A stretch of DNA of 37,363 bases from JACCVG01 sp034664165 (GTDB taxonomy: Bacteria > Actinomycetota > Thermoleophilia > Solirubrobacterales > Thermoleophilaceae), in the NCBI GenBank assembly GCA_034664165.1, contig JAXDIE010000017.1, positions 1 through 37,363 on the forward strand. Reading direction: 5' to 3'. The translations under genes and the position numbers were made by a program. Of this stretch, positions 21,847 to 30,900 are shown in pieces. Each line of letters starts with the position of its first letter. Position 1 is the first letter of the stretch. Below the pieces are notes generated by a model, which was given only the letters and a program-made list of their open reading frames with translations, was not told the DNA's origin and made no database searches.

Positions 21847-23289
21847 CTAGCCTGCGGGCACGGCGTCCTCGGGCATCGTCCGCTTGCGGATCGGAAGCGG
21901 ATCCATCCCCGCCCGGACGCGCCAGTCGTTCTCGATCTCCTCCAGCGAGCGGTCCTTGGTCTCGGGGACGAAGGCCTTGATGAAGAAGATCGTCCCCACG
22001 CTGATGATCCCGTAGAGCCAGAACGTGCCGCTGCTGCCGAGCGCGTTGATCAGCAACAGGAACGTGAGCGAGACGATGAAGTTGAAGGTCCAGTTGGTCA
22101 TCGACCCGACGCCGGCCGCCTTTCCCCTGACCTTCGTCGGATAGATCTCGGAGTTCAGGATCCAGAAGATCGGCCCCAGGCTGATGGCGAACGACAGGAC
22201 GTAGACCATCAGGCTGACGATGGCGATGATCGCCACGATCGGCCCCTCGAGGCGGAATGCGAAGCCCAGCACGAACAACGAGATGGTCATGCCGGTGACC
22301 CCAACCAGCAGCAGCGTCTTGCGGCCGTGGTTCTGCACCAGACGCAGCGCCCAGATCGTGGCCAGCACGTTGACCAGCGTGACCCCGGCGCCGGCGAGGA
22401 TGGCCGACGTGGCGTTGGTCAGGCCGGCCTCCTGGAAGATCGTGGGCGCGTAGTAGATGACCGTGTTGATGCCGGTGATCTGCTGCAGGATCGCGAGCGA
22501 GACGCCGACGAAAAGGGCGACGCGCGCAAGGGGCGAGAGCAGGTCCCGGAACTTCGCCGTATCGGGGGTAATGCCCGCCTGCAGATCCTTGAGGTCTTCC
22601 TCAATCTCCGCCGCAGTCTCGCCCGGATGCAGGTACTCCAATGTCGCCCGTGCCTCGGTGCCCTTGCCGACCATGACCAGCCAGCGTGGGCTCTGGGGCA
22701 TGCGGGCCATGCCGATTGCCAGCGCGGCGGCGGGGATGATCCCGACCGCCACCATGGCGCGCCAGTCAGCGCTCCCGGAGAAGATGGCGCCGACGATGTA
22801 GGCCAGCAGGATGCCGACCGTCACGGCCAGCTGGAAGAGGGTGACCAGCCTGCCACGGAGCTCCTTGGGGGCAACCTCGGAGATGTACACGGGGCAGGCG
22901 GCCGACGCGAACCCGATGGCGATGCCGATCAGGACCCGGCCCACGAGGAGCACCTCGACGCCCGGAGCCAGCGCCGCGACAGCCGTGCCGATGATGAAGA
23001 GGATTCCGGCACCCATGATGGTGCGGCGACGGCCGTAGGTGTCGGAGACCCCACCCGAGGCGAGCGCGCCGAAAATCGCGCCGAGCGGCACGGCCGCCAC
23101 GATCAGGCCGGTGATGAAGGCGTCGGCCGAGGACGTGAGCGCGAAGTCGTTCTCGATGAACAGCTTGGCGCTGCCGATGATGCCGGTGTCGTATCCGAAC
23201 AGCAGCCCTCCGAGGGCCGCAATCGATGCAGTCAGCACCACGTGACGCGTGGCTTCGCGCTTCTCCGCCTTGGTCATCCCTGAGCTCAT
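21847..23289 (-). CDS. sugar-porter MFS transporter
   Basis: This 480-residue membrane protein with 12 predicted helices has all sugar-porter signatures: GGLLFGYDTGIIG (~29-41), the GRR motif after helix 2, PKELRGRL (~137-144) after helix 4, MPQSPRWLV (~197-205), QQITGINTVIYYAPTI (~272-287) after helix 7 and PETKDRSLEEIE near the end. It should be a proton-coupled symporter for hexoses, pentoses or polyols; the substrate cannot be chosen. The start has a purine-rich GGGGGAG Shine-Dalgarno. An inverted repeat in its leader (23308-23330) may regulate it. A short-chain dehydrogenase gene lies 57 nt upstream. Confidence 0.94.
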   Translation of the reverse strand: MSSGMTKAEKREATRHVVLTASIAALGGLLFGYDTGIIGSAKLFIENDFALTSSADAFITGLIVAAVPLGAIFGALASGGVSDTYGRRRTIMGAGILFIIGTAVAALAPGVEVLLVGRVLIGIAIGFASAACPVYISEVAPKELRGRLVTLFQLAVTVGILLAYIVGAIFSGSADWRAMVAVGIIPAAALAIGMARMPQSPRWLVMVGKGTEARATLEYLHPGETAAEIEEDLKDLQAGITPDTAKFRDLLSPLARVALFVGVSLAILQQITGINTVIYYAPTIFQEAGLTNATSAILAGAGVTLVNVLATIWALRLVQNHGRKTLLLVGVTGMTISLFVLGFAFRLEGPIVAIIAIVSLMVYVLSFAISLGPIFWILNSEIYPTKVRGKAAGVGSMTNWTFNFIVSLTFLLLINALGSSGTFWLYGIISVGTIFFIKAFVPETKDRSLEEIENDWRVRAGMDPLPIRKRTMPEDAVPAG

Positions 23290-23307
23290 GCCCGCTCCCC
23301 CCTGGTT

Positions 23308-23330
23308 GGCTCCGTCTGTCGCGCGGAGCC
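23308..23330. repeat. 7-bp inverted repeat in the sugar-porter leader
   Basis: GGCTCCG (23308-23314) and CGGAGCC (23324-23330) pair perfectly around a 9-nt loop, between a TATAGG/TAGGCT -10-like region (23329-23336) and the Shine-Dalgarno. It could be an operator for a local regulator or a leader hairpin. No T tract follows in either direction. Confidence 0.4.
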
Positions 23331-23346
23331 TATAGGGCGGAAGGGC

Positions 23347-24168
23347 CTATTTCCCGCGCTTCAGCGTGCGCTGCGTTGCGCGCTGCATGATCGGCAGGAT
23401 CACCGCGCGCGGGGCGAAACGGCCGGCCATGCCCACCGCCCGCTCGTGGATCCGCGGAACCACGACGCGCTTGCCCTTGTCCATCCCATCGATGCCGGCC
23501 TTGGCCACCTGTTCTGCGCTCGCCCACATGAAGCCCGGGCCCGCTTCGGCGAGTGCGCCCATCCCCGCCGCGTCGGCGAACTCGGTCTTCACCGGGCCGG
23601 GACACAGGACGGTGCAGGACACGCCCGAGCCCGACAGCTCGGCGTGCAGCCCCTCGGAAAAGGAGTTGACGAAGGCCTTGGTGGCGGCGTAGGTCGTGTT
23701 GCTCGGCTGGGGCTGGTTGCCCGCCAGGGAGCCGACGTTCAGGATCGCGCCAGAGCCGCGCTCGACCATTCCGGGAAGGAGCGCGGCGCACATGTGATGG
23801 AGCGCGTCGACGTTGACCTCCACCTGGCGCATCTCCTCGGCGGCGTCGAGCTCCCAGAACAGCCCGAAGCTCCCGAGCCCCGCGTTGTTGCAGAGCGCCG
23901 AGATCGTGCGCCTGGTGGGCGCCTGAATGAGCTCGAGCAGGCGAGAGCGTGCCCCGGCGTCGGCCAGATCGCAGGGTTCGACCTCGACCGTGACCCCGTA
24001 GTCGCGCTTCAGCTCGGCCGCCAGCTCCTCCAGACGATCCTGCCGCCTGGCGACCAGCGTGAGGTTGTGGCCGCGGATGGCGAGCTCACGCGCGAGCTCT
24101 ACCCCGATCCCGGCGGAGGCTCCGGTCACGACTGCGGTTGTGTCGGTGGTCGGCGCGGGTAGGCTCAC
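23347..24168 (-). CDS. short-chain dehydrogenase/reductase (SDR)
   Basis: This 273-residue protein has the classical SDR Rossmann motifs: TGASAGIG (cofactor loop, ~15-22), ARRQDRL (Arg residues pointing to NADP(H)), CNNAG (~91-95), then Ser in VGSLAG and YAATK (active-site Tyr and Lys, ~160-164). The C-terminal tail is basic (QRATQRTLKRGK). It reduces or oxidises a carbonyl or hydroxyl group on an unknown substrate. It starts at a GTG (24168) with a TACGGT hexamer about 11 nt upstream. It diverges from thioredoxin and is followed by the sugar porter on the same strand. Confidence 0.92.
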   Translation of the reverse strand: MSLPAPTTDTTAVVTGASAGIGVELARELAIRGHNLTLVARRQDRLEELAAELKRDYGVTVEVEPCDLADAGARSRLLELIQAPTRRTISALCNNAGLGSFGLFWELDAAEEMRQVEVNVDALHHMCAALLPGMVERGSGAILNVGSLAGNQPQPSNTTYAATKAFVNSFSEGLHAELSGSGVSCTVLCPGPVKTEFADAAGMGALAEAGPGFMWASAEQVAKAGIDGMDKGKRVVVPRIHERAVGMAGRFAPRAVILPIMQRATQRTLKRGK

Positions 24169-24228
24169 GGTCAGCGGGGACCGTACCCGACCGGTCGCGG
24201 AGGGCGATGTAACGTTCGGGGTGGTCGC

Positions 24229-24234
24229 TATACT
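24229..24234 (+). promoter_or_regulatory. -10 TATACT of the thioredoxin gene
   Basis: TATACT sits in an AT-rich patch, about 40 nt before the thioredoxin GTG. The leader has a good AAGGAG Shine-Dalgarno (24261-24266). I see no convincing -35 and no SigR-type element. Confidence 0.45.
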
Positions 24235-24272
24235 TTATGAAGTAATACACCACGATAACGAAGGAGCCCAGA

Positions 24273-24602
24273 GTGGCTGGATCACTAGCCGACGTAACCG
24301 ACACCAACTTCCAGGCTGAGGTAATCGAGTCCGATTCACCCGTGCTGGTCGACTTCTGGGCCCCTTGGTGCGGACCCTGCCGTGTCATTCACCCGCACCT
24401 CGAGGAGCTCAACGAGGAGCGCGATGACCTGACCGTCGTCTCACTCAACGTTGACGAGAACCAGGTGACGGCCCAGCAGTACCAGGTGCTGTCGATCCCG
24501 ACGATGATCCTCTTCAAGAACGGCCAGGTCGCCAAGACGGTTGTGGGCGCCATGCCGAAGAAGAGGCTCGTTGCCGAGCTCGAGCCCTCCCTGGCCGGTT
24601 AG
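24273..24602 (+). CDS. trxA: thioredoxin
   Basis: This 109-residue protein has the WCGPC active site (~33-37), the FWAPW lead-in, the cis-Pro loop IPT (~75-77) and the KNGQ segment. The fold and length match Trx1 proteins. It is a cytosolic disulfide reductase that keeps protein thiols reduced. The GTG start at 24273 has an AAGGAG Shine-Dalgarno 6 nt upstream. The 59-residue tautomerase gene follows 12 nt after its stop codon. No thioredoxin reductase lies in this window. Confidence 0.95.
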   Translation: MAGSLADVTDTNFQAEVIESDSPVLVDFWAPWCGPCRVIHPHLEELNEERDDLTVVSLNVDENQVTAQQYQVLSIPTMILFKNGQVAKTVVGAMPKKRLVAELEPSLAG

Positions 24603-24614
24603 CGGGGGAAGCCC

Positions 24615-24794
24615 ATGCCGATCATCACGATCGAGTGGTTCGACGGGCGAACGCCCGAGCAGAAGAAGGAGATAGCGGAGAAGCTCACCGACCTGCTGGT
24701 CGAGGTCGGCAAGACCCAGAAGGATCACGTCTGGATCCGCTACGTCGATTCGCCCAAGTCCGAATGGGCGATAGGCGGAGAAATTCAGGGCTGA
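24615..24794 (+). CDS. 4-oxalocrotonate tautomerase-family small enzyme
   Basis: This 59-residue protein starts MPIITIEWFDG. After Met removal it has the catalytic Pro1 and an Arg at position 11, as in 4-oxalocrotonate tautomerase. A Trp at position 50 fills the place of the family's Phe/Trp50. The usual Arg39 is a Trp here (an Arg follows at 41), so the substrate site differs. Such proteins form small hexamers that move protons in enol-keto conversions. It has a GGGGGAAG Shine-Dalgarno and is co-directional with thioredoxin, ending before a shared terminator. It is shorter than the usual cutoff for gene calling. Confidence 0.85.
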   Translation: MPIITIEWFDGRTPEQKKEIAEKLTDLLVEVGKTQKDHVWIRYVDSPKSEWAIGGEIQG

Positions 24795-24800
24795 CAGAAC

Positions 24801-24845
24801 TCCGCGGAGCTTTTTGCACCCATAACGGGTAAAAGGCTCCGCGGA
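24801..24845. terminator. long hairpin, probable bidirectional terminator between convergent genes
   Basis: TCCGCGGAGC followed by TTTT (24801-24814) pairs with AAAA, a bulged G, and GCTCCGCGGA (24831-24845). The inner ACCC/GGGT adds to the stem. It lies between the convergent tautomerase and ileS stops and presents T runs or T-A stem bases on both strands. Confidence 0.65.
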
Positions 24846-24852
24846 ACGTGAA

Positions 24853-27800
24853 TCAGGCGCGCTCCACGGAGATCACAAGCGCGCGACCGTCCACCTCTGT
24901 AGCGACCCCCTCGTTGCTGCCGTAGGCGACCGAGGTAGCCAGCACCTCACCGGTCAAGTAGCCCTCGTGATCCTTGGCGGCAGCCACCACCGCCTCATCG
25001 CCGGAAATGACCAGCGAGATGCGGTCCGAGATGTCCAACCCGGCGTCCTTCCGCGCCCCCTGAACCGCGTGAACGATCTCCCGCGCCAGCCCCTCCTGCC
25101 GCAGCGCGTCATCCAGCTCCAGGCCGAGCGCCACAGCATGCGTGCCGGCCGCCTCCACCTGGTACCCGTCCAAAGGCTGAAGCACCAGCTGGATGTCCTC
25201 CTCGCCCAGCCTGTGTTCCTTACCACCGATGTTCACGCCGACGGCGCCACCAGCCCGCAGAGTCGCAGCCACATGTGAGGCGTCCAGAGAAGCAACTGCC
25301 GCAGCCAGCTGGGGCATCTCCTTGCCGAATCGCGGGCCCAGCGTGCGGTAGTTGGCCTTGAGCTCGAACCGCCCGAGCTCGTCGGCCTCCGACACGTAGC
25401 GCACGGCCTTCACGTTCAGCTCCTCCGTGACCAGATCCTCGAAATGCTCGATAGCCGCCCGCTCGCGATCGGCCGCGACGATGACCGCCTCCGGCAGCGG
25501 CTGGCGCATCTTGACCTTGGCCTGGGAGCGAGCAGCGCGGCCCAGCTCCACGGCGTCGCGTGCCACGCCCATCTGCCATTCAAGGTCTTCGTCGCGACGC
25601 GAGCTGTCGACCGCGGGAAAGTCGCAGAGGTGCACCGACGGCTCACGGGCGTCGAGATTCTCGTACAGCTCGTCGGCGATGAAGGGAGTGAGCGGAGCGA
25701 GCAGCTTCGAGAGGCCCAAAAGGCACGTGCGCAACACCCCGAAGGCAGCCGGATCGCCGTCCCAGAAACGCCGGCGCGACAAGCGGACGTACCAGTTGGA
25801 GAGGTCATCCACCAGCGCAGCGATCGCCCTCCCTGCCGTCGTTGTGTCGTAGTCGTCCAGGCGCTCGATGGCAACGGCCACGGTCGCCTCATACCTCGAG
25901 AGCGCCCAGCGGTCGAGCTCCGTGAGCTCGTCCAAGACCACCTCGGCCTCGCGCTCGATCCCGTTGGCGTTCGCGTAGAGCACGTAGAAGCCGTAGGTGT
26001 TCCAGAGCTGGAGCATGAACTGGCGTACGGCTTCGCCGACCGTGTCCAGCGAGAAGCGATAGCCGTCCCAGGGCTGCTTGGAGGTGAAGTAGTACCAGCG
26101 GAAGGCATCAGCCCCGTGCTGGTCGATCACCTCCCATGGCACCACGACGTTGCCTCGGCTCTTTGACATCTTCTGGCCGTCCGGGTCCAGGATCAGGCCC
26201 AGGCAGAGCACCGTCTCGTACGAGGAGCGCTCGAACAGCAGGCTCGAGACCGCGAGCAGCGAGTAGAACCAGCCGCGGGTCTGGTCGAGCCCCTCGCAGA
26301 TGTAGTCCGCGGGGAAGCGCTCCTTGAAGAGATCCTCGTTCTCGAACGGGTAGTGCCACTGGGCGAAGGGCATCGATCCGGAGTCCCACCAGGCATCGAT
26401 CACCTCGGGCACGCGGGTCATGGGCTTGCCGCAGTCCGCGCAGTCCCAGGTGACCTCGTCGATGAACGGCTTGTGCAGATCGCCGGGGGCGGCGCCGGCC
26501 AGCTCTGCCAGCTCCTGCTTCGACCCGATGCAGCGCTCGTGACCCTCGCTGCACCGCCAGATGGGCAGCGGCGTGCCCCAGTAGCGCTCGCGCGAGATCG
26601 CCCAGTCCACGTTGTTCTCGAGCCACTTGCCAAAGCGGCCCTCCTTGATGTGAGGCGGGTGCCAGGTGATGTCCTGGTTCTCGCGCAGCATCGTGTCGCG
26701 GACGTCGGTGGTGCGCACGTACCAGCTGGTCTTGGCGTAATAGAGGAGCGGCGTGTCGCAACGCCAGCAGTGCGGGTAGGCGTGTTCGTAGGGCTCCTCG
26801 CGGAACAGGCGGCCCGAAGCCTCCAGGGCCTTGACGATGTCCTTGTCGGCCTCCTTGACGAACCGGCCCTGAAAGTCGGGCACGCTCTGGTCGAAGGTCC
26901 CGTCGAGTTTCACCGGGTTCTGGATCGTCAGGCCGTAACGCTCACCAAGGCGGAAGTCGTCCTCGCCGAAGGCCACAGCCGTGTGCACCACCCCGGTGCC
27001 GTCCTCGGTGGTCACGAAGTCGGCCTCGAGCACCGTGTGCCCCCTCTCGCCAAAGTCGGTGACGTACTGGAACGGGGGCTCATAGGCCGTGCCCGCGAGC
27101 TCTGATCCCTTCATACGCTCGACGATCTCCACGCCTTCGCCCAGCACGCGCCCCACCAGGGCCTCGGCCAGGATCAGCACCTCGTCGCCGACGCGGGCGT
27201 GCACGTAGTCCACGTCGGGATTCACGGCCAGGGCCGCATTGGAGATCAGCGTCCACGGCGTGGTGGTCCAGCCCAGCAGTGAGACGCCCTCCTGGGCGAC
27301 AACCGGGAACCGCACGTACACCGAGGGGTCGACGATGTCCTTGTAGCCCGAGGCGACCTCGTGCGAGGAGAGGGCGGTGCCACAGCGCGGGCAGTAGGGC
27401 ACGACCTTGTGGCCCTCATACAGGCGGCCCTTCTTCCACACCTCCGCGAGCGACCACCAGACCGACTCGATGTAGTCGTCGGTGAGCGTGAAGTAGGCAT
27501 CGTCGGTGTCAATCCAGAATCCGATCCGATCCGTCAGCCGGTTCCACTCCTCGATGTAGGTCAGGACCGACTCGCGGCACTTCGCGTTGAACTCGGCCAC
27601 GCCGTAGTTCTCGATCTCGTCCTTGGTCGAGAGCCCCAGCTCGCGCTCGATCTCGAGCTCGACGGGCAGGCCGTGGCAGTCCCAGCCGCCCTTTCGGTGC
27701 ACCTGAAACCCCTGCATGGCCTTGTAGCGGGGAAATACGTCCTTGAAGACCCGGGCCAGCACGTGGTGCGATCCCGGCCGGCCGTTGGCGGTCGGCGGGC

Positions 27801-27942
27801 CTTCATAGAAGACGAACGGATCGGCCCCTTCACGCCGGCGAATCGACTCACCGAACACGTCGCGCTCACGCCAGCGCACGAGCACTTCCTCCTCCATAGC
27901 TGGGAAGGACTGGCGGGGATCGACTGGCTTGAATGCGGTCAC
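24853..27942 (-). CDS. ileS: isoleucyl-tRNA synthetase, type 2 (IleRS2) with GXHH signature
   Basis: This 1029-residue enzyme charges tRNA-Ile. It has FYEGPPTANGRPG (~45-57) leading to Gly57-Ser-His-His60 where most class I synthetases have HXGH. The editing domain follows, then DGQKMSKSRG near residue 590, and Zn-type CPRCG (~188) and CADCG sites. The GPPTANGRP-type start and GXHH mark the type 2, eukaryote-like IleRS lineage, which tolerates mupirocin. The start is a GTG at 27942, with TAGAAT (27957-27952) ending 9 nt upstream on the minus strand, so it is probably leaderless. It is the only IleRS in this window and may be the housekeeping one. Confidence 0.95.
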   Translation of the reverse strand: MTAFKPVDPRQSFPAMEEEVLVRWRERDVFGESIRRREGADPFVFYEGPPTANGRPGSHHVLARVFKDVFPRYKAMQGFQVHRKGGWDCHGLPVELEIERELGLSTKDEIENYGVAEFNAKCRESVLTYIEEWNRLTDRIGFWIDTDDAYFTLTDDYIESVWWSLAEVWKKGRLYEGHKVVPYCPRCGTALSSHEVASGYKDIVDPSVYVRFPVVAQEGVSLLGWTTTPWTLISNAALAVNPDVDYVHARVGDEVLILAEALVGRVLGEGVEIVERMKGSELAGTAYEPPFQYVTDFGERGHTVLEADFVTTEDGTGVVHTAVAFGEDDFRLGERYGLTIQNPVKLDGTFDQSVPDFQGRFVKEADKDIVKALEASGRLFREEPYEHAYPHCWRCDTPLLYYAKTSWYVRTTDVRDTMLRENQDITWHPPHIKEGRFGKWLENNVDWAISRERYWGTPLPIWRCSEGHERCIGSKQELAELAGAAPGDLHKPFIDEVTWDCADCGKPMTRVPEVIDAWWDSGSMPFAQWHYPFENEDLFKERFPADYICEGLDQTRGWFYSLLAVSSLLFERSSYETVLCLGLILDPDGQKMSKSRGNVVVPWEVIDQHGADAFRWYYFTSKQPWDGYRFSLDTVGEAVRQFMLQLWNTYGFYVLYANANGIEREAEVVLDELTELDRWALSRYEATVAVAIERLDDYDTTTAGRAIAALVDDLSNWYVRLSRRRFWDGDPAAFGVLRTCLLGLSKLLAPLTPFIADELYENLDAREPSVHLCDFPAVDSSRRDEDLEWQMGVARDAVELGRAARSQAKVKMRQPLPEAVIVAADRERAAIEHFEDLVTEELNVKAVRYVSEADELGRFELKANYRTLGPRFGKEMPQLAAAVASLDASHVAATLRAGGAVGVNIGGKEHRLGEEDIQLVLQPLDGYQVEAAGTHAVALGLELDDALRQEGLAREIVHAVQGARKDAGLDISDRISLVISGDEAVVAAAKDHEGYLTGEVLATSVAYGSNEGVATEVDGRALVISVERA

Positions 27943-27951
27943 GGGCAGCGG

Positions 27952-27957
27952 ATTCTA
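27952..27957 (-). promoter_or_regulatory. -10-like TAGAAT of ileS
   Basis: On the minus strand TAGAAT (27957-27952) fits TAnnnT and ends 9 nt before the ileS GTG. There is no Shine-Dalgarno in the 9-nt gap. It lies just after the RTX gene stop, so ileS can be transcribed separately. Confidence 0.45.
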
Positions 27958-27978
27958 GGAACCGGCCCGTGGCAGCGG

Positions 27979-30900
27979 CTAATTGGGCGCGACCTTGAAG
28001 GGCGTGGCGCGCTCGCAGCCAACGCCCGCGTCCCGGTCCGCACCGCCGTCACACTGGTCGTTGCCGAGCCCCCCATCCAGGAAATCGGCACCGGCACCGC
28101 CGGTCAGATAGTCGATGCCGCTCTGCCCGTAGAGCAGGTCGTCACCGTCGGTCCCGTCGAGGTGATCGTTGCCGTCGCCGGCAAACAGGACATCGTTGCC
28201 GGGACCGCCGGTCAGCAGGTCGTCGCCGGACTGGGCCGAGACGATGTCGTTGCCGGGGCCGGCATTCACCTTGTCGGACCCCACGCCACCGCAGATCAGG
28301 TCGTCTCCCCCGCCGGACACGATCGTGTCGTCGCCGCCCAGGGCGTTGATCACGTCGCCGCCCGGAGTTCCGGTGATCACGTCATTGCCCTCGGTGCCCG
28401 TCAGGGTCGGCTGCAGTACGCAAGGGTCGATATTCGGAGGCGTCGGCACGGGCGGGCCGCTGTTGCCGCCGCGCTTCTTCCGGAAGCTGAACTTCGCCGC
28501 CGCGGGAGCGCCGACGTTGCCGATCGTGTCGGTGGCCCGGACCTGGAACTTATGCTTGCCGTTGGCGATGCCCTTGACCGTGTAGGGCGAGGCGCACGCG
28601 GCGAACGCCGCGGAGTCGATGCGGCACTCGTAGGCCACGCCGGATTCGTCTGCCGTGAACTCGAACCTGGATGCGGAGGTCTTCGACTTCTTGTGCCCGC
28701 TCTTCTTCTTGGGCCGCTTGGTGATCCGGGCGGTCGGCGACGTGGTGTCGATCTTGAACGTGGCATGCGCGGGGCTGGGATCGGCGTTGACCGCCGCGTC
28801 CACGGCGTAGACGTCGAAGCTGTGGGAGCCATCGGCCAGGTCCTGGCCGGGAGCGAACGGGGTGGGGCAGTTGTCGTACTGGGCGTTGTCGAATCGGCAG
28901 AAGAACGTCACGCCCGCTTCATTCGAGCTGAAGCTGAACCCAGGGCGCTTGGTCTTGATCAGCGCCGCGGGTGCCGCGTCGAGCGTGGTCTCGGGAGGCG
29001 TCGTGTCGATCGGGCCGACGGCCTGGATCACCCAGTCGTACGAGGCCGGCGTCTGGTCGGTGTTGTTGGCGCCATCGGTCGCGCGGACCTCGAAGCTGTG
29101 CGGGCCGACCGTGAGGTTCGTGTAGCTCTGCCCAGCCGCGGGGCAGGTCGCGAACCCTCCCGTTCCGTCGAGGCGGCACTCGAACGTCGACCCCGCCTCG
29201 GTGGACGTGTAGGTGAAGGCGGCGCTGGTGTCGGTGGTCGGGTCGGCGGGCTTGTTGACGATGTTCGTGTCCGGCGGGTCCGTGTCCGGGACTGTCTGGA
29301 TCGTCCACGTGTAGCTGTCGGGTGACCCATCCGTGTTGCCCAGCGGATCGGTGGCCCGGACCTTGAAGTTGTGCTGACCGAGCGTGAGGTTGGTGTAGGC
29401 CTGTCCGGCTGCCGGGCAGCTCGAGAAGCCCGCGTTGTCGAGATTGCACTCGAACGTCGAGTTGGCCTCGGTGGCGGTGTAGGTGAAGCTGGCACTGGTC
29501 GAGACGGTCGGATTGAGCGGCTTGTTGACGATGGTGGTGTCGGGGGCCTGACTGTCGATCACCCAGGTGTAGCTGGCAGGGGTCCCGTCGGTGTTGCCGG
29601 CCGCGTCGATCGCGCGGACCTGGAATGTATGCGAGCCCTGGGAGAGCCCCGTATATCCCTGGGTCCCGTTCGGGCAGCTGGTGAAGGAGCCGGAGTCGAG
29701 CTTGCACTCGAAGTTGTTGACGCCCCCCTCGTTCGAGAAAAACGTGAAGTTGGCGGAGGTGGAGGTGGAGGGATTGGAGGGCTTGCCCCCGATCGTCGTG
29801 TCCGGCGCTACGGAGTCGATCACCCACGTGTAGGAAGCCTCGGTCGGATCGGTGTTGCCCGCGGGATCCTTGGCGCGGACCTGGAAGGTGTGCGACCCCT
29901 GGCCGAGGTTCGTGTAGTCCTTGCCGGCGACGGGGCAGGTCGCAAATCCGCCTCCGTCGATCTGGCATTCGAAGGTCGAGTTGGCCTCGGTGGAGCTATA
30001 GGTGAAGCTCGCCGAGGTCGAGGCTGAGGGATTCGGCGGCTTGTTGACGATGCTGGTGTCGGGCGCCTGGCTGTCGATCACCCACGTGTAGGAGTCCGGG
30101 CTCTGGTCGGTGTTGCCCGCGGGATCCTTGGCGCGGACCTGGAAGGTGTGCGACCCCTGGCCGAGGTTCGTGTAGTCCTTGCCGGCGACCGGGCAGCTCG
30201 CGAAGCCGCCGCCGTCGATCTGGCACTCGAACGTCGAGTTGGCCTCGGTGGAGCTGTAGGTGAAGCTCGCCGAGGTCGAGGTCGAGGGATTCGGCGGCTT
30301 GTTGACGATGCTGGTGTCGGGCGGGGTCGTATCCGCGCCCTGGATGACCCACAGGTAGAGGGCCGGGGTCTGATCGGTGTTGCCCGCGGGGTCGATGGCC
30401 CTGACCTCGAAGCTGTGAGGCCCGGCTGCGAGCGGGCCCGGGTAGTTCTTGCCGGCAGCCGGACAGCTTGTAAAGCCACCAGTCCCGTCCAGCCTGCATT
30501 CAAAGGTGGAATTGGCCTCGCTCGAGGTGTAGGTGAAGCTGGCCGAGGTCGCCGTTGTCGGGTCCGTGGGCTTGTTCACGATCGTCGTGTCGGGCGCTAC
30601 CGTGTCCACGGTCCAGGTGTAGCTGGCCGGGGTCGCGTCGGGGTTGCCTACCTGGTCAGTCGCCCGGACCTGGAACGTGTGCTGGCCCTCCGCGAGATTG
30701 GTGTAACCCTGCCCCCCCGATGGGCAGCTGGAGAAGTTGCCGCCGTCCAGCTTGCACTCGAACGTCGAGTTCGACTCCGTCGAGGTGTACGTGAAGTTGG
30801 CCGACGTCGAGTTGGACGGATTTGGGGGCTTGTTGACAATCGAGGTGTCGGGCGCGGCCGTGTCAACGGTCCACGTGTAGCTGGCAGGGGTCTGATCCTT

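Noticed and set aside
27361..29325. Plus-strand open frame of 654 codons opposite ileS and the RTX gene
   Set aside because: It is antisense to real motifs on the minus strand and has no recognisable domain; its repeats only mirror those of the Ig modules.
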